NCBI GenBank assembly: GCA_028281945.1 | Contig: JANQIW010000049.1 | Span: 1-55,235, forward strand | Reading direction: 5' to 3' | Source: Prochloraceae cyanobacterium PL24a_bin.78 | Lineage (GTDB): Bacteria; Cyanobacteriota; Cyanobacteriia; Cyanobacteriales; JANQIW01 | DNA length: 55,235 nt | Part shown: positions 45,301 to 52,229 of the stretch, one piece after another | How the letters are laid out: every line of letters starts with the position of its first letter | How positions within the stretch are numbered: position 1 is the stretch's first letter | Made by a program: the position numbers and the translations under genes | Notes under the pieces: generated by a model | The model's database searches: none | Told to the model about the DNA's origin: nothing | The model's input: the letters and a program-made list of their open reading frames with translations, nothing else

Positions 45301-45687
45301 AATATTCTTTAGTAATTGTGGTGGAAACCAATTGCCAATATGATCATAAGGGCCTTCTCTTTCATATTCCGATCGTTTTTCTAAACCTCTGCCTAAATCA
45401 TCAACCTCTTGACTAGTCATGGTAGTAATTACTTTCTCGGCATCTCGAAATAACATATCTTCCCCATGATAAGTATTTCCTGTGCGTAAACTAGATACTT
45501 GTGATGCTCCTTTATCCGTATCAATATGAACAAAACTTACAATAGGTAAACCATCTAATCTACCATAACGATCGACAATTAGACGGCGGATTCGCATTAA
45601 TATATCCCTACCAGTTCCACCTAAACCAATACAAATAGTCCGTTTAATTTTACGATTAATTGGGTTTTTTTGAGGTGATTGAACCAT
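42355..45687 (-). CDS. Large tubulin/FtsZ-like protein with SHOCT tail
   Basis: An 1110-residue protein of the tubulin-like class found in multigene operons (FtsZl-1/Tubulin_2 type). The N-terminal 350 residues contain the GTPase features: an opening strand with GLGGTGRDI (21-29), an acidic FVHIDTDKGA block, and the tubulin signature loop GGTGSG (193-198) in FVVGSLCGGTGSGMFLDIG. Residues about 380-720 are helical and partly coiled coil; about 730-1000 form a second mixed domain. The last 30 residues (LAELRELINLKKEGLLTDEE and on) are a SHOCT motif, an oligomerisation or membrane-docking tail. There is no membrane helix. It sits between the vWA gene (32 bp upstream) and the channel gene (24 bp downstream). 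The family was linked by genome context to membrane remodelling; no biochemical role is known to me. Confidence 0.85.
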   Translation of the reverse strand: MVQSPQKNPINRKIKRTICIGLGGTGRDILMRIRRLIVDRYGRLDGLPIVSFVHIDTDKGASQVSSLRTGNTYHGEDMLFRDAEKVITTMTSQEVDDLGRGLEKRSEYEREGPYDHIGNWFPPQLLKNIKAIEEGASGIRPVGRLAFFHNYRKIKEAIQIAENKTRGYKQSLLQKGLIVEKGLNIFVVGSLCGGTGSGMFLDIGYSLRHDYGSQENQMVGYFIIAPELYGNTPGMNANTYAALKELNHYAAEGTQFRAVYDPQHLVNVLENRPPFDYVYLIANRTSADYKIIEKSKLANVIANKIFLDFGDELAPIINGQKNNFLDKMLKNDEHPRSNVQRYLTFGLAKIYFPRDITVQVSLNYLKLQLLSFWLNGKGQSPDVQELLSRFKTTKWGLDNSRDRDIFSIKLEEATIDGNKKFVQSLNSWKNNLESDISEIKSQDDADDLINQLPRQFRQQFRKVQPGETENNRGMWLTILQQNRSQITNNFAKDIEEFLAELLNPNNPDFSLFSARAWLEAIITELNKSQRNLEEKIAGIGRISNSDDIDLRWQEAEQKIQDSRQKKGFFKKVKYVRVQEEAQNILLEIYNLIKDNFDYSLYQEALKIVTQLQELVQTLSTQASNFENLLQNLSSNYKKISGDLNHLDESEMTGEAILADSDNNNSSEGPILDGDQQSQLISVSSQITKKVGIDDSLLYFFKRDRAIDESGLQEEIDEIIAKSFGARSMNTMEPVIKRFLERYPLTQESSTRLQQIKDEAQPLLPLNLAASYYYNDPAKSMTIIGFKETENSEVKKFRNLLTRDLGIPDTILKPIQAEDEVIIVTEYAAFPLRLINGLEQMKLQYDRQYRFQGSFLHNDYNIVFTDIIPPDARKFEELQDLFYLCLAFGLIEYNENIQQYQFQFYDNLRDTYYTAELNYAWNEALEQLANLEDMAMELRRRKQEAIEEIKANPEVFQNTYYPRVKQFIKDVDNLPKYDPNYPNRATVVGTPATINNEAKEGVIFRIMRQFDAEMKIAKASSHKIKLDGKQLVAAQESEGNPVDSSVDLEDTFPEVHDAEIEDISTPREQPSSTNNNNTKALLAELRELINLKKEGLLTDEEFHNAKKQLGL

Positions 45688-45719
45688 AAAATTTTCTCCT
45701 TCTTTATAAATAACTTTTT

Positions 45720-46832
45720 TTATCGCTGAACAATTTTAATAACTATGTTAAAATTTCGAGAATTATTAGGACAATTTAGCTTAATAATATCATTTTGAAT
45801 CTTTTGAGATTGACTTAGTTTTTTCCCATTATAATAAATTAATTGCCCTTTTGTTGGTTCTAAATATAGTTGATTACCAACTCTTTTCAAATATGCTCTT
45901 ATTTCTTCACCAGGACAAGAAATTTTATGTTCCCCCCCAATAGCAATTTTTTTCTTATTAGCCAAAGAACAAGTTTGTTTTCTTCCATCTTCATCATCTG
46001 TATAGGTTACTTTTAATGTCCAAGGCTTTTTAAGACTAAAGAAATATTTCAAACCAATACCACTACTAATTAGTAATACAATTAGAATTATGATAGGTAA
46101 AAGTAACTGTTGAATTATATAACTATTGACTAGACAAGTTTCCTTGCCTCCGGGAGCTGGGGTACAAAATTCCTGTACTGTGGGAGGAATATCTACCACT
46201 GTGAGTCGATAATTATCAATATCTAAAAATCTCTGTTGATATGGTAAAGCCTTCAACCAACTTTCTCGCTCTATAGATTCAGGGGAATCAAATTGGCGAA
46301 ATGGACTATCAGCAGGAGTTTCGATCCAATCATTTGAACTAATACCCCGTTCAGTTAATAAAGGAGCATCAGTCAACCAAACAATTGATTGAGGTTTAAT
46401 AGCTTCATTTTCCTGTAAACGACATTGATTTTTTCGAGCTAATCCTCTATAAGTGTATAACTCTGCTTTTTGAATATCTGTATTTCTAAAATTTAAATTA
46501 GCTTGCCAAGGAACTTTTTCCAGAATTTTATCAATATCCTTTTTACTATTGAATTCAATAGGTTCTGGCAATTGTACTTCATTATCAACATTTGCCGGAT
46601 TAACAGACGAAGCAAAAGTAACAACATAAACTAAATCGCCAGATTCAAGACTATCTTCAATAATCTGACGTAAACGAATTCTACCTTCATCATTTAAATT
46701 GACGCTCTGGGTTAAATCAATGGCAAAGACAACATCTCGCCCGCCGCCAATACGAGCAACTAAGTCTAAGCCAAATTCCTGTCTAGGGGTTAGTTTTTGC
46801 CCTGGAGCGATGGTGGAACAATTATTACTCAA
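45720..46832 (-). CDS. vWA-domain membrane protein with FHA-like C-terminal domain
   Basis: A 370-residue protein with a TTG start at 46832; an in-frame stop lies a short way upstream and no better start is seen. The vWA domain (about 28-235) has the metal-site motif DVVFAIDLTQS (D-x-T-x-S in place of D-x-S-x-S), a conserved Thr-Asp near VWLTDAPLL, and typical strand order. One membrane helix lies at about 240-262. The C-terminal 95 residues (IAIGGEHKISCPGEE, YLEPTKGQ, YYNGKKLS, IIKLNC) have the strand and NG-loop rhythm of an FHA domain, though the Arg/Ser phospho-Thr residues are not obvious. It is the first gene of the tubulin-like operon. The positive cluster after the helix would put the C-terminal part in the cytoplasm, although no signal peptide is seen at the N-terminus. 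Confidence 0.8.
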   Translation of the reverse strand: MSNNCSTIAPGQKLTPRQEFGLDLVARIGGGRDVVFAIDLTQSVNLNDEGRIRLRQIIEDSLESGDLVYVVTFASSVNPANVDNEVQLPEPIEFNSKKDIDKILEKVPWQANLNFRNTDIQKAELYTYRGLARKNQCRLQENEAIKPQSIVWLTDAPLLTERGISSNDWIETPADSPFRQFDSPESIERESWLKALPYQQRFLDIDNYRLTVVDIPPTVQEFCTPAPGGKETCLVNSYIIQQLLLPIIILIVLLISSGIGLKYFFSLKKPWTLKVTYTDDEDGRKQTCSLANKKKIAIGGEHKISCPGEEIRAYLKRVGNQLYLEPTKGQLIYYNGKKLSQSQKIQNDIIKLNCPNNSRNFNIVIKIVQR

Positions 46833-47060
46833 AACTTTTTTACAACCAGAAAATTTTTAAAAAGATGTTATTTATTAATTTTAATAAAAAAATGCTAAAA
46901 AAAATCATATAGTTATTTCAACTCTTGATCTAAATTAGCTTAAGTAACATTATAATAAAAAATCTCAAACAATTGTAATAAAATCTTTAGGCTACAACAA
47001 ACACAATTTACTAGATTTGTAGTAAATTATTAATAATCAAGATTATGAGGACAATTAACA

Positions 47061-47951
47061 GTGGATGCTCTAAATCAAGAGAAAATTTTAGGTTACTTCA
47101 TCGAGGAAGCAAAAGAACACCTTGAAACCCTAGAAAAAGGAATATTAGAATTGTCTTCAGTAATCGATGACAATGAAACTATTAATGAAATGTTTCGTGC
47201 TGCTCACTCAATTAAAGGTGGTGGAGCGATGTTAGGCTATACCAGTATTCAGAAAACAGCCCATCGTCTTGAAGATGCTTTTAAAATTCTTCGAGATGAA
47301 GAAAATCTCCCCATCAATGATAAACTCGAAGACTTATTTCTTAAAGGATATGATGTTCTTAGTAATTTGATCGAACATTTAGAAGGCCCTCTTGGTCTTG
47401 AAGATGAAAAGGGTTTAGCTATTTATCAAGAATCTGAATCAATTTTTTTGGAATTACAAGAGTCTCTTGATGAAATACGTAATAGCAAAGACACTAGCCC
47501 AGAAAAATTCTCAGAAAATTCCAATCCTAAAAATATTCCCCATGAGATTAGAAACATTCTTCAGGAAATGTTAGAAATCTTTAAGCAAGATGCAACCAAT
47601 GAAAGTCGTCAAGAATTACTTCAACTTTGTAATGATTTAAAACAACTTGCTCCTGAAATCGATGGTTGGAAAATTCTCATCAAAACTGCATCAAAAGCTA
47701 TAGCTAATCCTAAATACACCTATCTTACTCTGGCTCCGGTAATCATCAAAGAAATCAAATTAGGTAGTGATCTCATAGAGTTAGATAAACCTGATGAAAT
47801 TTATCCATCTAGAGATTTTCAGAAATTTGCCGCTGCTAAATCTCCTCAAATATTGGTGACAGTAGATCCAAAATCTGCTGCATCTGCTTTGAAAAAAGTT
47901 TTTAATCGACAGCAATTATCTCAATTAGTTCAGTTATTACAAACTGGTTAG
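47061..47951 (+). CDS. Stand-alone Hpt (histidine phosphotransfer) protein
   Basis: A 296-residue protein starting at GTG 47061. Residues 1-120 are an Hpt domain like the P1 domain of CheA, with the phospho-accepting His49 in FRAAHSIKGGGAMLGY and the following helix with HRLEDAFKIL. The remaining 170 residues are helical and partly acidic, without a kinase, receiver or CheW domain. It would relay phosphate between a distant hybrid kinase and a response regulator. It is divergent from the vWA gene with 228 bp between them and has no partner gene beside it. Identity of the domain is sure; the pathway is open. Confidence 0.88.
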   Translation: MDALNQEKILGYFIEEAKEHLETLEKGILELSSVIDDNETINEMFRAAHSIKGGGAMLGYTSIQKTAHRLEDAFKILRDEENLPINDKLEDLFLKGYDVLSNLIEHLEGPLGLEDEKGLAIYQESESIFLELQESLDEIRNSKDTSPEKFSENSNPKNIPHEIRNILQEMLEIFKQDATNESRQELLQLCNDLKQLAPEIDGWKILIKTASKAIANPKYTYLTLAPVIIKEIKLGSDLIELDKPDEIYPSRDFQKFAAAKSPQILVTVDPKSAASALKKVFNRQQLSQLVQLLQTG

Positions 47952-48078
47952 AAAACTATATATAGAGTTAATATTTAATAGTTGATTATTAATGATTTAT
48001 TTTCAAGAGAAAATAGTTAAATCTTGATTATCTGTTCTCTTAAATGAAATATAGTTAAATACATAAGGACATTGAACT

Positions 48079-48357
48079 ATGTTTAAAATATTATATTACT
48101 TGATTGAATTTATACAACCTTTTTTAATCCCAATTTGTTTTTTATTTGCTTGGGGATTTATCATTATGTTAGCTTGGAGTATTGTAAGTGGCATTCGAGA
48201 TACCAGTTCAAGGGTTAAAGAAATGCACAAAATCCCCTGCTCTAACTGTGAGTTTTTCACTAATGATTATCGTCTTAAATGCACTATCGATCCTATTAGT
48301 GCCAATACAGAACTAGCAGTTAATTGTAAAGATTATACCCCTAAAACAAATATATGA
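48079..48357 (+). CDS. Small membrane protein with four-Cys motif
   Basis: A 92-residue protein. One strong membrane helix or hairpin (about 5-40, FLIPICFLFAWGFIIMLAWS) is followed by a basic stretch and a cytoplasmic tail with CSNCEFF, LKCTIDP and VNCKDYTP, a C-x2-C-x10-C-x14-C pattern that may bind zinc or an Fe-S cluster. The same kind of pattern ends the 173-residue protein at 20279-20800. Its stop codon overlaps the tyrA start (ATGA), so the two genes are translationally coupled. A link to tyrosine synthesis is not obvious. Function unknown. Confidence 0.78.
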   Translation: MFKILYYLIEFIQPFLIPICFLFAWGFIIMLAWSIVSGIRDTSSRVKEMHKIPCSNCEFFTNDYRLKCTIDPISANTELAVNCKDYTPKTNI

Positions 48358-49193
48358 TGAAAATAGGCTTGGTAGGATTAGGCCTAATCGGCGGCTCTAT
48401 GGGTTTAGATTTAAGAAATTATGGCTTTGAAGTATTAGGAGTTTCCCGCAAACAAAAAACTTGTCAACAAGCTTTAGATCTAGGCGCAGTAGATGAAGCA
48501 AGTACTGATTTATCTCTTCTAAAATCTGTAGATCTTATCTATATTTGTACTCCTATCAATACCATAACTCCGATTCTTAAGCAATTAATACCCCACCTTC
48601 AGCCTCAAACCATTGTTACAGATGTAGGATCAGTCAAAAAACCAGTGGTAGAAGAGTGTTCCCATTTGTGGTCTAATTTTGTGGGAGGACATCCTATGGC
48701 AGGAAAAGCAGAACAAGGAATTGAAGCTGCTCAAAAAGGTTTGTTTATTAAAGCTGCTTATGTCTTAACCCCAACTTCCACCACTCCTCAACTAGCTATT
48801 GATTCTGTAGGGGAAATAGCTACCATTTTAGGTTGTCAGTTAAGTATTTGCTCCCCTGAAACACACGATCGAGCTGTAGCATGGATCTCCCATTTACCCG
48901 CCATGGTAAGTGCCAGTTTAATTGCTGCTTGTATGGAAGAGTTAGATCCTTCAGTATTACAATTAGCTCAAAACCTTGCCAGTTCAGGTTTTCGCGATAC
49001 TAGCCGTGTAGGAGGTGGTAATCCAGAATTAGGAGAAATGATGGCTCGTTATAATTCTTCTCAATTACTCAATGCACTTTGTCAATATCGTCAGAGTTTA
49101 GATACGATAATTAAGTTTATTCAACAAGAAGATTGGTGTAGTCTTCAGGAATTTCTTCAAGCTACCCAAGATGCTCGATCGAACTTTTTATAA
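48354..49193 (+). CDS. tyrA: Prephenate/arogenate dehydrogenase
   Basis: A 279-residue NAD(P)-dependent dehydrogenase for tyrosine biosynthesis. It opens with the Rossmann motif KIGLVGLGLIGGSMGLDL, has SRKQKT after the second strand (basic residues suggest NADP preference), and the family motifs GGHPMAGKAEQG and SPETHDRAVAWISHLPAM, which include the catalytic and inhibitor-contacting histidines. Cyanobacterial enzymes of this size are usually arogenate-specific, without the ACT or chorismate mutase domains. Two consecutive ATG codons (48354 and 48357) are possible starts. It overlaps the small Cys-motif gene upstream by 4 bases. Confidence 0.93.
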   Translation: MMKIGLVGLGLIGGSMGLDLRNYGFEVLGVSRKQKTCQQALDLGAVDEASTDLSLLKSVDLIYICTPINTITPILKQLIPHLQPQTIVTDVGSVKKPVVEECSHLWSNFVGGHPMAGKAEQGIEAAQKGLFIKAAYVLTPTSTTPQLAIDSVGEIATILGCQLSICSPETHDRAVAWISHLPAMVSASLIAACMEELDPSVLQLAQNLASSGFRDTSRVGGGNPELGEMMARYNSSQLLNALCQYRQSLDTIIKFIQQEDWCSLQEFLQATQDARSNFL

Positions 49194-49211
49194 CTTTTAT
49201 TAAAATAATTA

Positions 49212-50063
49212 ATGATGATGTCATTGCGAAAAAATCTTGGTATTTATTTTGAAGAGATTGATCATCCTATCGGAATAACAATTAATTTAATTATTCTGAT
49301 TTTAATTTTTTTATCCCTAGTTGTCTTTGTTGCTGAAACTTATTCTCTTCCAGAAGAATTTCTATCTTGGCTTCATCTGATTGATTTAGTAATTTTAATT
49401 GTTTTTTCTATTGAATATTTACTTCGTTTTTGGTGTGCAGAAAATCAACTGAAATTTGTTTTTAGTCTTTTTTCTTTTATAGATTTAATAGCAATTATCC
49501 CTTTATTATTTGGATTTTTTGATGTTAGATTTGTTAGAATTTTTCGCTGGTTTCGCTTATTAAGAATATTTCGATTTTTTAAGTTTGAAACTTTTATTTT
49601 TAATATCAAAACAGAAGATAAAATTCCTTTATTAAGAATCTTATTAACTTTATTTTCTATTGTTTTTATTTATTCTGGATTAATTTATCAAGTTGAGCAT
49701 CAAGTCAATCCCAAAATTTTTAGAAATTTTTTTGATGCCTTATATTTTTCAATCGTCACGATGACAACGGTGGGTTTTGGTGACATTACGCCTCTTTCAG
49801 AAAACGGGCGTTGGCTTACTTTATTAATGATTATTACTGGGGTTATTTTGATTCCTTGGCAAGTTAGTGAACTTCTTAAAGAATTACTGAAAAATGCTGA
49901 TACTGTTCAAAAAGTGTGTTCTGGTTGTGGTTTAAGTGTTCATGATACTGATGCTAATTATTGTAAAATATGTGGGGAAAAATTAAATAGTATAGCCATA
50001 GATAATGGAGAATTAAAAAAACCTCGTATTAGGGAAAACGAGGAATTATCTCAACAAAAATGA
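49212..50063 (+). CDS. Voltage-gated-type K+ channel with C-terminal zinc ribbon
   Basis: A 283-residue six-helix channel subunit. Helix S4 carries arginine at every third position (106, 109, 112, 115, 118, 121), the classic voltage sensor. The pore has TMTTVGFGDITP, with selectivity filter TVGFGD at 186-191, so it conducts K+. After S6 a short helix leads to a four-cysteine zinc ribbon (CSGCG at 236-240 and CKICGEKL at 251-258). This cytoplasmic module is unusual for the class and may sense redox or metals. Three consecutive ATG codons allow slightly different starts. It is 18 bp after tyrA, likely the same operon. The last coding bases overlap an opposite-strand terminator. Confidence 0.9.
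   Translation: MMMSLRKNLGIYFEEIDHPIGITINLIILILIFLSLVVFVAETYSLPEEFLSWLHLIDLVILIVFSIEYLLRFWCAENQLKFVFSLFSFIDLIAIIPLLFGFFDVRFVRIFRWFRLLRIFRFFKFETFIFNIKTEDKIPLLRILLTLFSIVFIYSGLIYQVEHQVNPKIFRNFFDALYFSIVTMTTVGFGDITPLSENGRWLTLLMIITGVILIPWQVSELLKELLKNADTVQKVCSGCGLSVHDTDANYCKICGEKLNSIAIDNGELKKPRIRENEELSQQK
50015..50043 (-). terminator. Rho-independent terminator of nfu, inside the channel gene
   Basis: On the - strand the stem CCTCGT-(10 bases)-ACGAGG is followed by seven T residues (A-run 50015-50021 on +). It lies about 120 bases downstream of the nfu stop, within the last codons of the channel gene on the opposite strand. Confidence 0.7.
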
Positions 50064-50165
50064 TTTATAAATTCCTAGCTCATCTAAATTAAACTTTTGA
50101 AATTAAACTTTTCAAGATGAACTTATTCAGGATGAATTTATTGAAAATATAAATCCAAAAATCCA

Positions 50166-50423
50166 TTACATTACTTGTTCAACTTCAGCAATCTCAGGAA
50201 TATATTCACATAAACGACGCTCAATACCCATTTTTAGAGTCATAGTTGAACTAGGGCAGGAGCCACAAGCACCTTGAAGTTTTAGTCTCACAATAGGGCC
50301 ATCTATTTCTACTAACTCAACATTGCCACCATCTGCTTGTAAGTAGGGGCGCAATTGATCTAAAACTATTTCAACATTTTCAGGACTCAATTCTAATGGT
50401 GGTTGTAAGGTTGCTTCAGACAT
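50166..50423 (-). CDS. nfu: Short NifU-domain Fe-S scaffold (Nfu)
   Basis: An 85-residue protein that is just the C-terminal NifU domain. The cluster-binding C-x2-C lies in [20 protein letters not shown]; the preceding [18 protein letters not shown] is the family signature. Two subunits would hold one cluster between them and pass it to apo-proteins such as those of photosystem I, as shown for the cyanobacterial and plastid proteins of this size. Its promoter should lie in the 427 bp spacer before the Hik2-like gene. A hairpin with a T-run at 50015-50043 appears to end its transcript. Confidence 0.93.
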   Translation of the reverse strand: MSEATLQPPLELSPENVEIVLDQLRPYLQADGGNVELVEIDGPIVRLKLQGACGSCPSSTMTLKMGIERRLCEYIPEIAEVEQVM

Positions 50424-50850
50424 AATTTATTTCCTTAAATTTCTCTAACTTTGAATTATCTTGAAATTTTCTTTCCAACTTTCCTTAATGTAGTAAGCAA
50501 GTGTTCTTTTTGATAGTATATACACAGCCTACTTATATTTGGAATTGCTGGTTAGAATTAATTTAGCTTACTTTTTGATCTTAACGTAGCTATGAGATTA
50601 ATCCAGTCTATCTTAACTTTGACATCATTTTTTCTGCTTCCATTAAGTTTGTGATGTTTTAGCAATCATAGAAACCCATATTTATAGTAAAATATCAATA
50701 GAAATCTTTTCCATCTAGCCCTTGGACAACTCCAAAGCAGACTAAATAATTTTATAAATAAGATAAATCTAATTAAAATTCTGTATCATGGAAAAAATAC
50801 TGGGATGTGGAAATGTTGACAACTATGGAATCCAATCCTAATTTAATTAT
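50424..50850. other. Divergent promoter spacer between nfu and the Hik2-like gene
   Basis: About 430 bp without coding potential. It should contain back-to-back promoters. A small hairpin TGGACAACTCCA lies at about 50722-50733. No clear operator, riboswitch or RNA gene was recognised. Confidence 0.5.
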
Positions 50851-52164
50851 ATGTCTGATTTTAAGCCAATATCAATTTCTACAAGTGCTGAATTTGTTGC
50901 TTTATGCAAAGCTCAAATTGCTTTATTAACTCAAGGATTAAATGCTGCTTGGAGTGGAGTTTATCTAACTGAAAAATTGACTCAAGATGCTCAAACTAAA
51001 TTAATTCCTGTAGCAGTATATCCAGAAACAGAAACTTTATCCCCTGAAAATACTGATTTCACAGAATTACCAGAACTTTTATGTAATTCTAATTCCAAAC
51101 CTTTATTATTAAACCCTGCAAAATCAAAAGATTCTTCTCCTCTTTATCTTAAATCTTCTCAATTTAATCATCAATGTTTTAATAACCAAAAACAAATAAT
51201 TGTGCCTTTAATCTATAATGAAATGGTTTTAGGTTTATTGGCAACTAGACATCCCCATCGTCAATGGAATCAAGCAGAATTAATCCAAATTGAAAATATT
51301 GCTAAAACTATTGCTATTGCCTGTTTTCTTAATCAACAACAAAAATGGTATGAACAACAATTTCACCTTCAAGAAGAAATTAGAAAATTTGAACGTAATA
51401 AACTCCACGATTTACTTCACCAATTACGAAATCCTTTAACAGCTATACGCACTTTTAGTAAGCTTTTACTTAAACGTTTATTGCCTGATGATAAAAACTA
51501 TTCTATTGCTAATAGTATGTTACGAGAAACTGAACGAATGCAAGAATTAATGCAAGATTTCTCGGATAATCTTAGCCCAATTGAAGAAATTCCAGAAACA
51601 AAAACTCTTTCTTTAATCTCTTCAGATTCTCTAATTTCTTCTACTAATGAAAAACAAATTTCTGTTATTCCTGAAAATTCTCTACCTTTGAATTCTATTT
51701 CTATTGAAGAGGTTTTACAACCTTTATTACTTTCTCTAGAAACTATCGCTTCATCCCAAAATATCAATTTTACTGCCCATATTCCTGATAATTTACCTTT
51801 AGTTAAAGCTAATACTAAAGGGTTACGAGAAGTGCTCAATAATTTAATCGATAATGCTTTGAAATATACTCCTTCTGGTGGCAAGGTGGAAATTATGGTT
51901 AAACCTGTTGATGAGATTTTAACTATTGAAATAGCTGATACTGGTTATGGTATTCCATCTTATGATATCCATCGAATTTTTGAACGTAACTATCGAGGTA
52001 TTCAAGCTGAAGGTGATATTCAAGGTAGTGGTTTAGGATTAGCAATTGCTAAAGAATTAATTGAACAAATGAAAGGAAGTATTGATTTAATTAGCCCTAA
52101 TAATTTGCTGGATAATTTATCTGGAACTACTTTTATAATTTCTTTATCTCTAGCTAACTCTTAA
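50851..52164 (+). CDS. hik2: GAF-domain sensor histidine kinase, Hik2/CSK type
   Basis: A 437-residue soluble kinase. Residues about 10-165 form a GAF-like sensor; residue 19 is Cys (FVALCKAQIALLTQGL), the position linked in Hik2 and the chloroplast sensor kinase to redox/iron-sulfur sensing. A coiled coil leads to the H-box KLHDLLHQLRNPLTAIRTF, with His190 as the phosphorylated residue. A Ser/Glu-rich stretch follows (about 235-275). The ATPase domain has the N-box NNLIDNALKYTPSGG, G1 DTGYGIP, F-box IFERNYRG and G2 GSGLGLAIAKELI. All catalytic boxes are intact. The role known for the group is coupling photosynthetic electron-transport redox state or osmotic stress to gene expression. No response regulator is adjacent. 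Ortholog call rests on N-terminus, H-box and Cys19. Confidence 0.82.
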   Translation: MSDFKPISISTSAEFVALCKAQIALLTQGLNAAWSGVYLTEKLTQDAQTKLIPVAVYPETETLSPENTDFTELPELLCNSNSKPLLLNPAKSKDSSPLYLKSSQFNHQCFNNQKQIIVPLIYNEMVLGLLATRHPHRQWNQAELIQIENIAKTIAIACFLNQQQKWYEQQFHLQEEIRKFERNKLHDLLHQLRNPLTAIRTFSKLLLKRLLPDDKNYSIANSMLRETERMQELMQDFSDNLSPIEEIPETKTLSLISSDSLISSTNEKQISVIPENSLPLNSISIEEVLQPLLLSLETIASSQNINFTAHIPDNLPLVKANTKGLREVLNNLIDNALKYTPSGGKVEIMVKPVDEILTIEIADTGYGIPSYDIHRIFERNYRGIQAEGDIQGSGLGLAIAKELIEQMKGSIDLISPNNLLDNLSGTTFIISLSLANS

Positions 52165-52229
52165 AATCTAACTCTTAAAATTATGATTATTCTACCAAAA
52201 TTGATATAAAATTATGAAATTATAAAATT

